Source of the DNA: Amoebophrya sp. A120
Lineage: Eukaryota > Sar > Dinophyceae > Syndiniales > Amoebophryaceae
Assembly: GCA_905178155.1 (NCBI GenBank)
Contig: CAJINV010000007.1
Coordinates: 752,627-816,626, forward strand
DNA: 64,000 nucleotides
Reading direction: 5' to 3'
Every line of letters starts with the position of its first letter. The stretch's first letter is position 1. The notes beneath the pieces were generated by a model that saw nothing but the letters and a program-made list of their open reading frames with translations, was not told where the DNA came from and searched no databases. Shown piece by piece: positions 10,901 through 21,511 of this stretch. The position numbers and the translations under genes are program-made.

Positions 10901-12555
10901 TGTGTAGTGGTTTCGGTCGGTTTAGCATGACAAACTATTTCAACTCTGACGATTTCAATCCTGACACATCCATATCGAGCACATCCGAGCCGGCGGCACG
11001 CCCGAGGACTGGGGCGGCCGCCACACGCACACGATTGATGCGCACGATCTTGGTATGAAAGTGCACAACTTCATCCCCTCCCCCTCAACATTTGTATTGC
11101 AGCATGAACAGCAATGCCAGCGTTAGCAAGAGTACCTAGTACAGGTCTTGCATGACAAATTTGGACTACAGGCGTGTAGTGCTATTTGGGCTGCCGGAAC
11201 TTGTCATGCAAACAGTGCTAGACGCCCAGGCGTAAACTAGCTATTTTGCATGAGAAATGAGGGGGAGGGGGAGTTCTTGTGCACTCTCATACTTGGCCCC
11301 GTACTCCGGAACACAACGACCTTTGCGGGAATCACGATCGACGGAACCTACTACCACTCCGACCGCAGCATATCCTGAGGAAAAACGTCCCCACCCGCCC
11401 AGGGTTGTCCTGCAAATCTGCATCCGAAAAAAGTTGAAGTTTGTCATGCGGAGCCCCATGATAAGTATTTTCAATTCGTGTTCGCGGAATTTGTCATGCT
11501 CTAATCAGCATGATATACGTAGACCTGTGATATTCCTGCTAAACTAGCTAAACAGGATTCCACTACGAACCGACAAGCTTGTCTTGCGAAACAACCAAAG
11601 CTGGTTGATTTGTCTAGCAGATTTGCCATCTTCTTGACTGGTGTTGGGACGTTTTTACTCAGGATACAGCAACGCCGAGGTTTTGGCCTACAACCCCGGG
11701 CTGGTGAAAACGTCGCAAATTTTGTACCTGAACCTGCACACGGTCCACGACTGCAAAGTGTTCCTGTTGATCCCCGTTAGTATCGCGCTGGCCGTGTACT
11801 TTATCAGCTGGAACGCCAAAGTTTTCGTCGCGGGTATTGACTACAGCTACGTGGCCTCGGTCCTGGCGGCAAAAAGGTCCGGCGGGGGCTTTGCGACGAT
11901 GAACAAGAAGGGATCTAGTACAAAGGGCGGCACGACTGGTACTACAACTTCTCACGGCGGAGAAGCCGCCGTGCCCTTGCTCGGACAACCTGTGCAGGCC
12001 CAGGACTACAGCACTGATGTTCATCGAGGGGTGGTGACGCTAGAGGGACAAGAACAGGCAGAAACGACCGGAGTTATAGTCGAGGGCGGTCCCAACTACA
12101 ACAACGTTGTAGAAGAAGAGACGGCTGCTCTTCTTGTTCCCGATGAAAATAGTTCCGGTCCTCGTAGAAGCAACAGAACCTCGAAACAGGCGTCCGGCAC
12201 AACTTCTACCGCAGTGCGGGCTTCGCGCGAAAATCACATTACAACAGCGTCTTCCATTAAGCCGCGGCAGAGTGGGCACCAGCTGCAGGAGCAGGTTGTG
12301 CAGGTAGACCTTCAAGATCAGCAGAAAAGGCGGAGTAGTGGTCGGCAGGGAAGTCGTGCGGGACAAAAGGAAAAGCCGTCTAGTACCGGCGAACTTTCGT
12401 CCGGCTTTCAAGATACGTCGCACATTACCGCTTCCGTCGACGTGAACAGAAACCACCAGCAGCTTCTAAGCGGTCCTGGGGAGGTTCTTGCGACAACCAC
12501 TGAGCAAGTGCAAAACTACGGCCACCTGTTCGCCCAGGGCCCAGCGGCGGTATAG
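7969..12555 (+). CDS. Cysteine-rich multipass membrane protein, paralogue 1
   Basis: Exons: 7969-8147, 8476-8551, 8791-8861, 9129-9211, 9461-9526, 9857-9900, 10205-10417, 10980-11053, 11297-11370, 11672-12555. They total 1764 nt, giving 587 residues. All nine introns are introners. The start is ATG at 7969 (MDNTRNSTNATAAPTG). A Cys cluster follows (GKYCCADRAP, VGCCYCDRS, AGCCCACCGLGLCVTGNWDG). Hydrophobic segments then appear near LGLFALIWCLHAFSFVF, ILPAALLPVYWVPVGVL and VFLLIPVSIALAVYFISW, and a long Ser/Thr/Gln-rich tail ends at 12555. The Cys cluster, the NWDG motif and the last membrane segment with ISWNAK align with the protein at 14226-21511 (GVNLCISGNWDG, FSWNPK). The family is unknown to me; a role in a membrane is inferred only from the hydrophobic segments. 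Confidence 0.8.
8148..8470 (+). mobile_element. Introner family E
   Basis: Exact GAAGG duplications flank it. The first four bases of the duplication end in AG, so a GT-AG junction is possible here. Confidence 0.9.
8552..8785. mobile_element. Introner family I
   Basis: Left end TATCGCAAGAAAATAAAACT, right end ending TCGTACGATA, exact AACTG duplications. Confidence 0.9.
8862..9123 (+). mobile_element. Introner family A, forward
   Basis: Exact GTTGG duplications. The interior reads in the same direction as the copies at 182, 24859 and 52331. Confidence 0.92.
9212..9455 (-). mobile_element. Introner family A, reversed
   Basis: Flanks TTACC/TTGCC. The interior is the reverse complement of the neighbouring forward copy at 8862, yet it is still removed cleanly from the frame. 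Confidence 0.9.
9527..9851 (+). mobile_element. Introner family E
   Basis: Exact CACGG duplications. It splits the conserved Cys cluster between CVT and GNWDG. Confidence 0.9.
9901..10199. mobile_element. Introner family B
   Basis: Flanks ACCTG/GCCTG. The ends TATCCTGTG and ACACAGGATA are inverted repeats. Confidence 0.88.
10418..10974. mobile_element. Introner family G, enlarged
   Basis: Exact TCGAG duplications. About 557 bp long. After the first ATGCATGACAAACTATTTC the element holds an extra 240 bp or so, including two copies of GTTGGCGAACGTTAAACGCA. Confidence 0.88.
11054..11291. mobile_element. Introner family J
   Basis: Exact CTTGG duplications. The ends TATGAAAGTGCACAAC and GTGCACTCTCATA are inverted repeats. 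Confidence 0.9.
11371..11666. mobile_element. Introner family B
   Basis: Exact CAGCA duplications. Ends TATCCTGAGGAAAAACG and TTTTTACTCAGGATA. Confidence 0.92.
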
Positions 12556-14225
12556 TGGGTCTGGTATACCATAGTGGGCCAGTTACTTATTTTCGCAAGA
12601 TGAAAAAAATCGATTAGTTTTCGTTTTGAAAAACAAAAACTCAATGCCGCACAACTACAAATAAATTGTACCGAGGACGAGGATGGTGATGGTGAAGCCG
12701 GCTTTGCCCACCTTGAGGTAGTCTGAAAGAAAAGAATGCAACCACGTTTAAATACCACGTAGTTGTACTAGAAAAGTCGTGCGGCACGATAGAACGACAC
12801 ATCAATTTTGTGCGATCAACAAAATCATTCTCATAGGTCGTATTCATGCCACAGGCACTACAGATATATGAGAAACATAATATGGAAGGAGACAGAGTAT
12901 GCATCGAATGGGCAGCCCCAACAAAAGATCTTCCCAAGAAACGCAAACCGCAAATTTGTTACGGGGAGCAAAAATGAAAATTGATGTATCCCATCTACAG
13001 AAAAAAACCGAGAAGCGTTAGTTATTCGTTGCTATTCTGTGTGTCCACCGGCGTTTAGACAATAATACCCTTTGACCTGTTCAATCTTTTCAGCGTTTTA
13101 CTATTCTACTCAGCAAATCGAAACATGAAGAAAATTAACCGGAATTTTCCAATGGAAGACCACAGCACGAAGTATCTACGAACAAGATCGTTCTGCTCTT
13201 GTACGTGTATTGTGTTCTCGACGAGTGCAAATCTTCTATAACATCTTCATCTGCAACAACTCACTGCAAGTACCTAGAGACCGAAATCGATCGGTACAGC
13301 CAGCTGCAATTGCTTCGGGCTCGCATTTCTGCTTTCGTACGAGAAAGGTTTGTGCTTCCGTAGACGGTCTCTCCGCTTTCGTTTCTTGCGTAGAACTTGT
13401 ACACGAAATTCATCGGTGCTTTTCGAGGGTGTCATCAAGCCAGGAGTGGTTTGTTTTCGGTTCTGTCTGCTTGTATTTTCCGTCGTACACCCCAGAGGAA
13501 CCAGTCGGATGTCGACCTTGGTTCTATTCTTTTATCCGTTGTTTGTTACGTAGAAACAGCAAGTACAAGGTCGGTCCTATCGTGAGAGATGTTGTCCTCG
13601 GTAGAAGTAAAGCGAGGATGGAGCTGCATCTTTCGTCTTTATTATTTCATGTTGTCACAAGCACAACATGACTCGTCCACATGAATCCTTCATGTGGGCA
13701 GCCGTTCACTTGCACGGACAAGAAGTATAGATGAGGCATCAATAAATCTCGATCAAGAATGTTTCCACTCGGCCGACTACAGCTAGAGTTCTTATTGCCT
13801 GTTCTTCTTCTCGTTCTCTTCTCCCAGGTGAAAAGCTGTTTTCTCAAGTTGTAAGGAGCCTAATAATAAAGAACCCGCCCTCGTCACCACGACCTGTTGT
13901 CATTTTTCCAGCCTTCTTTGGATATTTTTGATCTAACCGAACCGAGCCTGTCGCATTTTTAGTCGGCAGCTGTTTGTAAGTATCGAGATTCCACGGCCTG
14001 AACAACGGTTGGGTTGAAAATTCAAGAAGCACGAACATCGACTAGTACAGCACCAATCGAAGCGGACGTAGCAGACATCAGGAAAAGTAGAAACGCCAGT
14101 CTTTGATAAAAACATTCGCCTGCTTCGCTGCGAGGTGGACAAGAAGTTCGTCAAACTACAGGGCGATAATTTCCAACTCCACGCCCTTTTTACCCTTAAC
14201 GAACTCGCACTCCGCCGCGCAAGAA
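12556..14225. other. Intergenic, no supported gene
   Basis: No introners and no recognisable protein. The largest open frame (13210-13671, 153 residues) has a non-ATG start and no domain. The 3' part should contain the promoter and leader of the next gene, but I see no defined element. Confidence 0.5.
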
Positions 14226-17200
14226 ATGAGGGGTCGCGAGGATCAGCGACCGAACTACAATAAACGCGCGGTGACTCCCGCCGGGTATGACACTTCGAAG
14301 CCACCGGTAGTGCAGCCGAAAAACCTTCTCTATCTCGGCAACAACTTTGGGCCCGAGTGTGACCGGGCGGCGAGTGGTTGCTTCACGGATGCCTCCCACC
14401 CGAGCGACCTGGAGCGCGTGGGGTGCTGTGGCTGCGACCGCAGCGTGGCCCCGACGTGTCTGACGCGGTGTGCGGGGTGTTGCTTGTGGAGCTGCGGGGT
14501 CAATTTGTGCATTTCGGGCAACTGGGACGGGCGGTGGAGTTCTTCGTTCAAGCTGAACCTGTTTCTGACCTCCGTGCTGGGGTTGAACGAAATTGTGTGC
14601 AACGCAATTGAAGTTCTCCTCGTCATGGGCACGCTGGGCTACGACACCGGTGGGAAGCAGCAATTCAACGACTACTCCATTCTACACCTGTCGTGGTACC
14701 TTCCCTGCTTCGAAAAGTACCCCATGATGTGGGCGTCGGAGGCCTACTACAAGGAGCACGGTCTGTTCTCCGACCCTGCCGTGTGGCGCGAGTTGCGCCA
14801 AGAGCTGACCACGGTCCGCTGGGTGCGGTTTGTGTTGTTTCTCCTTTTCTGGTCGATCTTGGTGATTTACACCTTTTCCTGGAACCCGAAACTGTATGGG
14901 TACTATTTCAAAAACCTGGTCAAAGGCGCGCCAGCAGCATCTCCAGCGAGCAAGGCCACTCCTGCAGGCGACTCGTCTGGAGGAGGAGGATCAACAACTC
15001 CTGATATTCCCGTTTATGCAATGCAAAAGTATCGTACTAGTAGTTTAAATTGCATTACAAATTCCCCCAGCATTACAAATCGAATTTGTGATGCTGATTT
15101 ACTTTGAGAAAGAGATTTGTAATGCATAAATGCAATTACTACGAGTACGATACTTTTGCACAGGATACCGTTGTTTCCGGAACCATTCTGTACGCGGGAA
15201 CGACGCCGTATGGGAGTATCAGGATTGAAATCGTCAAAGTTGAAATAGTTTGTCATGCATAAAATGCAACGCACGAACTGCCTCTATTGCAGAGGACGCA
15301 AGGGAGGCAGATTGTAGTGCTGGCAAGGGTCGAGAATTGGGCTGCTGATTAGCATCGCAGAGGGGAGCCCCTTTGCCCTAAACAGCATGACAAACTGGCT
15401 TCCGTGACGGACAAAATTTGTCATGCGCCGACTGGAACCTGCGGGTCCAATTGGTCTCGATTTTATGCATTACAAGTTACCAGCCATGCTCCGGCTGCCG
15501 CCGGAGCGCAAGGCTGTCGGGCCGAGGCAAGACTGTTTGCCGATTGGACCGCAACACTACGGGCCTGCGCATAGAGAAACATACTGGAGCCTGTTTGCGT
15601 TGCGCCAACCCGCAGGACCGCTTGCGCGCTTCCCGCGCCTGTGGGCGCTCTGCGGGGGGAGCAGCTGCAAAGAACACCGGGGGCGAACAGAAGCCGCCCG
15701 GCGCGAGAGGGTAGAGCGAGAGGGTTGCGCGAGAGGGTGACGCAAGAGGGTGGCGCGAGAGGGTGCGCGAGAGGGTGGCACGGAAAGGCGCCGAGCAAAA
15801 CAAGTCCGCGAATGGCCTGCAATGCGAAATATGGGCAGCACCATGCGGATTCGCGCCCATTTCTTTCTGTTTTTACCCTCTTGCAGACCTCTCGCAGACC
15901 CTCTTTTTGACCTCTTTTGGGGGTCCCCGCTAATAATCCGGCTATACTCGCCAGTGGAGGTCGACAAAGGTGGCCGAGAGGTGGCCCAGAGGGTGCGCGA
16001 GAGGATTCCCGTTATTCGCGCCACCTCTCTGCACCCCTGTCCACCTCTCGGCCGCCCTCTTTTCTACCTCTCGGCACCCTCCGAGGCGCTTAGCGGCCCT
16101 AAAGGGCGACCGGTTCGGCGGGCTATACTCGCGCCACCTCTCGGCCACCCTCCCGAATGACCTCCCGCGCCACCTCTCCACCTCTGTCGACCTCTTTTTT
16201 ACCTCTTTTGGCCTCTTTTTGACCTCCCTGCCACCTCTCGTTTACCCTCTCTAGACCAATACTTTCGCATGAATATAATTATAATAATAGTGAAACGAAC
16301 TTTGCCTCCCCCTTTGCTATAATCTATAGGAGGCACTTAGAAAAATAATTCTAAACGAATGTGCTTAGAAGGTCTCGTCTAGAAGCTTCGTGTAACAGAT
16401 TGAACGCGTTCCCGTTATATGTGCCCCGTACCGTCGTGCAAAATGTTATCCTGCACGCCCTGGCGAGCATGTGAAAGAATGCCAGCACCTTAAACAAAGC
16501 AAAGCCACGGATCCCGTGGCAGTATGGGGACCATCACTTTCCGGCCCGCCGGGCAAGAGCGAGGGCCAGGAGCCCCCTGGCCATCGCTTTCCGGCCGAGC
16601 AGACGTTGTTTCCTGTCTCTCCGGGCAAAAATGACGGCCAGGAGCTCCTTGGCCATCCATGGCCTTCCGCCCGGGCAAGCAAGGTGATGGCCACCCAGCA
16701 GCAGCTCCTCGGCCACTACTTTGGGCGGCCATCGCTTTCCTGGTGGGTCGGGCAAAAGAGATGGCTAAGAGCTCGTCGGCCACCACTTTCCGCTGGCTCG
16801 GACATGATAAGTCATGGCCGAGGGCCCCTTGGCCATGACTTTCCGGTCGGGCAAAAATGATGGCTAAGGGCTCCCGCCTGGCCATCAATTTTGGCCATCA
16901 CTTCCCGGCCCGCCGGGCAAAAGTGATGGCCAAGGGCAGGAGTTCCTGGGCCATGCATCAATTTCCGGTCGGGCCCTTGGTCACTATTTTGACTTTCCGG
17001 CCGGGCAAAAATGGTGGGCAAGAGCTCCTCTGGTGCCACCATTTTCCGGCCGGGTAAAGTGGTGGCCAGGGGCCCCTGAGCCTTCACTTCCCGGCCGGGC
17101 AAAAATGATGGCCGAGAGCTCCCTGGCCATCGCCTTCCGTTCGGGCAAAAGTCCTCGCCAAGAGCCCGGTGGCCATCGCTTTCCGGTAGGTCGCTCGGGC

Positions 17201-20200
17201 TGAAGTAATGGCCAAGGGCTCCCTGGCTATCACTTTGGGCGGGCAAATTGTGAAAACCGACCTCAAGTCCGAATCCCCCTGCAGCCGTCGGGATGCTGTC
17301 GCGAAGGAAAGCCTTCGTGACAGCATCCGGACGACAACAGGGGGGCTCGGACCTGCAAGCGGTTTCCACAACTTGCAGCCCAAGCGTGCGAACCATTCTC
17401 AACCTCGAGCCCCCCCCTGTTGTCGTCAGGATACTGTCGCGAAAGGCTTCGCGGCAGTATCCTGACGACAACAGGGCGACTCGGACTCGACAGCGGTTCT
17501 CACAACTTGCCGCCCAAATGCGAGCACCACTCTCACCCCCGAGCCCTTCGCGACAGTATCCTGACGACAGCAGGGGGGCTCGGACTGGAAAAATGGGAAA
17601 GCCATTTTTTCGAGTCCGAATCGCCCTGCTATCGTCAGGATACTGTCGCGAAGCGTATCCTGGCGACAGCGCGGGGCCTCGAGCTTGAGGCAGGTTTTCT
17701 TCCAGAAGCGAAGCCCTTTATTTTCAAGCGCTGGCAAAAGTCGTGGCGAAGAGCTCCCTGGGCGTCGCCTTTCGGCCGGGCGCAAGTGATGGCCAAGAGC
17801 TCCCTGGCCGTCAAAGTGGCCATCGCTTCGCGGCCGGGCAAAGAAAGGCGATGGCCAAGAGCTCCGCGGCCATCGCTTTTCGTTCGAGCAAAAGCGAGCT
17901 TGGCCATCGCTTTCCGGTCGGACGGGGGGGCAAGAGCGATGGCCAAGAACTCCGCGGCCATCACTTTTGTTTTTGCCATCGCTTTCTGGTCGGGCAAAAG
18001 TGATGGCCAGAAGCTCCCTGGCCATCACTTTTCGGCCGGGCGAAGAAAAACGATCGCGGCCGCTCCTTGGCCATCACTTTTGCCCGTCACTTTTGCCCAT
18101 CACTTTCCGGGCGGGCAAAAGTGGTGGCCAAGGGCTCCGTCCTTGGCAATTATTGCCCAGCGCTTTCCTGTCGGGCAAAAGTGATGGCCAGTAGTTCCGC
18201 TGCCGCCGCTTTTCGCCCGGACATGCAAAAGCCCTCGGCCCTCACTTCTGGCCATCGCTTTCCGGTCGGGCAAAAGTGATGGCCGAGAGCTCCCTGCTCA
18301 TCCATTTCCGGCCGGGCAAAAATGATGGCCAAGAGCTCCGTGGCCAAGCAACCATCGACCTTCACTCTTTGGCCATCATTTTCATTCCGGGCGGGCAAAA
18401 GTGGTGGCCAAGAGCTCCTTGCCCGGGCCATCACTTTTGGCCATCGCCTTCCGGTCGGGCAAAAGTGATGGCCAAGATCTCCCTGCCTGGCCGGCATTTT
18501 CGGCCATCAGTCGCTGTTCCCCCGCGCGGGCAAAAGTGCTGGCCAAGACCTCCGCGGCCACCACTTTCTCAGGCGAACGGGCCCGGGCCGATTTTGGGGG
18601 TAATATGCAGGGAAAATTTAGGCAATTTTTAAAATCGGGCAGCCGGCGAAGGGGTTGGGTGGACGCGCCGTGGTGCTCCGTCCGTGTTATGCCTTTGGGC
18701 GCCCCAGTGTTTTCTCGGTTTGTGAAGGTGACTGGCTTGCCTTTGTCCGGGGTCGCACCTTAGGCGGGCCATGGCGCAACCTGGGGGAGGCCGCACTGGC
18801 GTGCGTTTTTCTACCACACCCAACCCGACTGCCCTTTTCAGGTTTTGGCGCGTGCAATTTCGCGGGAATTTTTGCGGGAATTTTTGCGGGAATTTCCGAA
18901 ATCGTCGCCAAAAAGTCGCGCTAATTTTGCGGGAATATGTGCGATTGACCCACCGGCAAAATCGCTAAAAAGGCCGCTAATTCGATGCGCAATTTTTCGG
19001 GAATTTCGCCGGGGGCGCCAAAGCCCAACCATTGCCTTTGCCTTGTTTTGGCCCGGGGGGGTGAAATTCCCAAAAAATTGCACATCGAATTGAACACGAA
19101 ATTGGACACCTCCTTTTTTGGTTTCCGCCATGGGCGCGGGCGAAATTGAACAAAAATTGCACACAAAATTGCACACAAAATTGAACATGAAACTGCGCAA
19201 AAAATTGCACAAAGCCGCGGGCACCTCCGGGGATACGAGCTTCGTCGGAGCTTGGTTATCTTGGTTCTCGCTTATCAGGAGGCAGGGCGACCTGCCTCGG
19301 GGCCCCGCGAAGGAATCTTGGAAGCGGCCGGGGTTTTCCGTTTGGATTTGGGCCGGGGGGCTCGAAGGGTTTTCGGTGGATCCCGGCGGCCGGGGGCGGG
19401 TCTTTCTGGGCAATCATGCCCCAGCCTTTGCCAATCCTTCAAATTGGCAATTTTTTCCCGCAGAGTTCCCGCGTTAAGTGGCCCGGGCCTGTTCGCCTGA
19501 CACTTTCGGGGGCGCGCAAAAGTGTTGCCCGGCCGGAGCGAAAGAGGTGGCAAAAAGTGACTGCCTGGAAGCTCTTGGCCATCACTTTTGCCCAGCATTT
19601 TCCGGTCGGGCAGCCGGGCAAGAGCGATGGCCAAGAGCTTCCAGGCAGTCACTTTTTGCCACCTCTTGCGTTCCGGCCGGGCACGCTTTTGCTTTCCGGC
19701 TTCGTTCCTTCACTTTTCTCGCGCACGCTTTTGCCTCTCGGCTTCTGGTGCATGGCATGGGCGGGGGGGCGCGAGGCAAAACCGCGCGAACAAGCCCCCG
19801 GAAGTGTGAGGCCCATCCCCATCAAGGGGCGGGGGTTTTGTTTGCGCCGGCCGCCGAAGCCGCCCCAGAATAAGCTTCGCAACCGGCCCCCTTCGCTTTG
19901 CTTGCCGCGTGCGGCTAAAGGGCTGACGGCGGGCCGGCGTCCTGGACGCCGGACCGCAAAAGGCGTTAAAGCGGCGATGCCGCTAGGGCACGCGCAGGCG
20001 CGGCAACGCGGCTAAAGGGCTGACGGCGGGCCGGCGTCCGGGACGCCGGACCGCAAAAGGCGTGAAAGCGGCGAGGCCGCTAGGGCAAGCGCAGGCGCGG
20101 CAACGATCTTCCTCGGGGCAGGCAGCGTTATGCCTTTCAACCTTCTAGCCGCATTCTACTCGACTCCAAGCCAAACCTTCTAAACGCATTCCCGTCTTTA

Positions 20201-21511
20201 GAATTATTTTTAAATCTACTAGCCCAGCGGGCGTCCGGGACGCCCGCGTCAAGAGGCTAGTAATAGATAGTTATTCCAACTTTGTCGATTTCAATCCTGA
20301 CACATCCATAGGCCGCAATCGTCGTCCGGGACGAAGAAAAGTTCGCGATTGTTGGTCGGTGCCCCGCAGGCGGTCGAGAACACCAGCAGTTCTACTTACG
20401 TATCAAATGTAAAAATGTCTAGGTCTGGAAGAGTCCATGTTTGTCATGCGTGTCTGGCATGACTCTCAAATCTGTCATGCACGTTAAGTACCCAAGAGCG
20501 CCATTTTTCTGTCATACAGAAACGCAGCTTGTCATGCAGAATAGGCAACACGTAGAAGCTCAGAAACTTGTCATGCTGAGCCAACACTTGTGGCCTCGTC
20601 ATAATACGCCACCCAGCATCACATGTTTCCAGACCCAGACACTTTTGCATTTGATATTACGGAAGTGTAGAACAAGTGCTGGGAAGCAAGAACCCGCCGG
20701 GTGCCGGAGAGCAGGCACAAGGAGGACAACCAGCACAACAACTCGACCTGATGGCGAATCGCCACCTGTTACAACGAAAAAGTGGCGATGCAGAGGTTCT
20801 GCGGGGTCAGCAGCCGACTACTGCTATTAGTCGCGGAACTGCTGCAGCTCCGAAGCAAGACCAGCAACAACAAGGACATGGCGCTCCTGAACAACAGGTC
20901 GTTTTGCTCGGAGGTCGTGGTTTGTCCCAATTTCCTACTGAGAGGAAAAATCCCCCCTCCCCATATCGAAAAGATACGTTTCCGAAAATTTGTCTTGCTG
21001 ATTTGAGACCACAAATCGCGTCTGTCTTGCAAGAAGACAACTCCACAGGCTCTGCCGCATTATGCAGGCGGTTTGTGATGCTATGGGGCCTACAGCATAG
21101 ATGTTTCTCATGCTAAGCGCCTAGGCCAAAAGCTCGCTACTCAGGCTTAGCAGGAGCCTGCTGTCCTCTACTGCAAGACAAACCTGATTTGTCTACGCAA
21201 ATCCAGCATCAGAAGCATGCTTTTGATATGGGGAGGGGGGACTTTTCCTTGTGATATTTCGCAGCTCGGCTGCTGGTGTTCCTCGAGATTTGACGCACAT
21301 CTCGCCAGCCGCGGGTCTTTTTTCAGAAGAACAAGAAGCACGACGAGAGCCCAGGACGATTTCCAGGGCGTCTGGTGAAATAAATGCTCCGACCATGGAA
21401 AACGTTGGAACTGACGTTGCACCGCGACGATCATCGAAGAAAAGCAATACTACTAGGTCATCTGCTGGTGCTGTTGCGCCGTCGTCACAGGCGGAGGCCG
21501 CGCAGGTCTGA
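14226..21511 (+). CDS. Cysteine-rich membrane protein, paralogue 2
   Basis: Exons: 14226-15014, 15173-15208, 20316-20400, 20662-20935, 21262-21511. They total 1434 nt, giving 477 residues. Start ATG MRGREDQRPNYNKR. Residues about 60-100 hold the Cys cluster (VGCCGCDRS, RCAGCCLWSCGVNLC) followed by GNWDGRWSSSF. Hydrophobic segments follow near LFLTSVLGLNEIVCNAIEVL and VRFVLFLLFWSILVIYTFSW. The C-terminal half is Gln/Ser/Ala-rich and probably disordered. The whole Cys-rich and membrane region is one uninterrupted exon, whereas the paralogue at 7969-12555 has several introners across it. The second intron is 5.1 kb because a family G introner is itself interrupted by repeat DNA. Function unknown. 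Confidence 0.8.
15015..15167. mobile_element. Introner family C
   Basis: Exact CCGTT duplications. Ends TATGCAATGCAAAAGTATCG and CGATACTTTTGCACAGGATA. Confidence 0.92.
16490..18565. repeat. Array of short palindromic units
   Basis: Dozens of variants of GTGATGGCCAAGAGCTCC...GGCCATCACTTTCCGG with a linker such as TCGGGCAAAA. The two halves, GTGATGGCC and GGCCATCAC, are inverted copies, so units can form hairpins. Spacing and sequence vary, typically 40-60 bp. Confidence 0.9.
17270..17690. repeat. Cluster of long hairpins around CCTGTTGTCGTCAGGATACT
   Basis: At 17410-17480 the arm CCTGTTGTCGTCAGGATACT is followed after a short GCGAAAGGCTTCGC loop by its near-perfect reverse complement. Related full or half copies lie at about 17270-17340, 17545-17580 and 17625-17670. 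They interrupt the palindromic array. Confidence 0.88.
19528..19682. repeat. Inverted repeat with ~55-bp arms
   Basis: The arm at 19528-19582 (core GGTGGCAAAAAGTGACTGCC) recurs inverted at 19626-19682 with very few mismatches, separated by about 43 bp that contain a unit of the palindromic array. Confidence 0.88.
19911..20106 (+). repeat. 98-bp tandem duplication
   Basis: Two adjacent copies starting GCGGCTAAAGGGCTGACGGC and ending near GGCGCGGCAACG, differing at a handful of positions. Confidence 0.9.
20401..20656. mobile_element. Introner family A
   Basis: Exact TTACG duplications. The left end reads TATCAAATGTAAAAATGTCT. Confidence 0.9.
20936..21256 (+). mobile_element. Introner family E
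   Basis: Flanks TTTCC/TTTCG. The left end reads TACTGAGAGG where other copies have TAT. Confidence 0.88.

Larger units (their letters stand above)
15478..20266. mobile_element. Insert of repeat DNA inside an introner
   Basis: About 4.8 kb of G+C-rich sequence without a credible gene. It holds GAGAGGGTGCGC-type repeats (15700-15790), ACCTCTCGGCC-type repeats (15950-16250), a palindromic array, long hairpins, GCGGGAATTT and AATTGCACACAA microrepeats, and a 98-bp tandem duplication. I found no terminal repeats that mark it as one known element; it may be several insertions. Confidence 0.6.
15209..20310. mobile_element. Introner family G split by a 4.8-kb insert
   Basis: The left part (15209 to about 15477) matches the other G copy up to TTTTATGCATTACAAGTT. 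The right end AACTTTGTCGATTTCAATCC...CATCCATA is found only at 20268-20310. Flanks CGCCG/GGCCG. Excision of the whole 5.1 kb restores the frame of the gene. Confidence 0.8.

Noticed and set aside
13210-13671. 153-residue open frame between the two membrane protein genes
   Set aside because: Non-ATG start, no domain, and competing frames of similar length on the same strand.
16446-18565. Many long open frames with recurring peptide FRPGKSDGQ
   Set aside because: Translations of the palindromic array in all frames; no ATG context, no domain.
16490-18565. CRISPR-like array
   Set aside because: Units vary in sequence and spacing, are themselves palindromic and have no unique spacers or cas genes; the host is eukaryotic.
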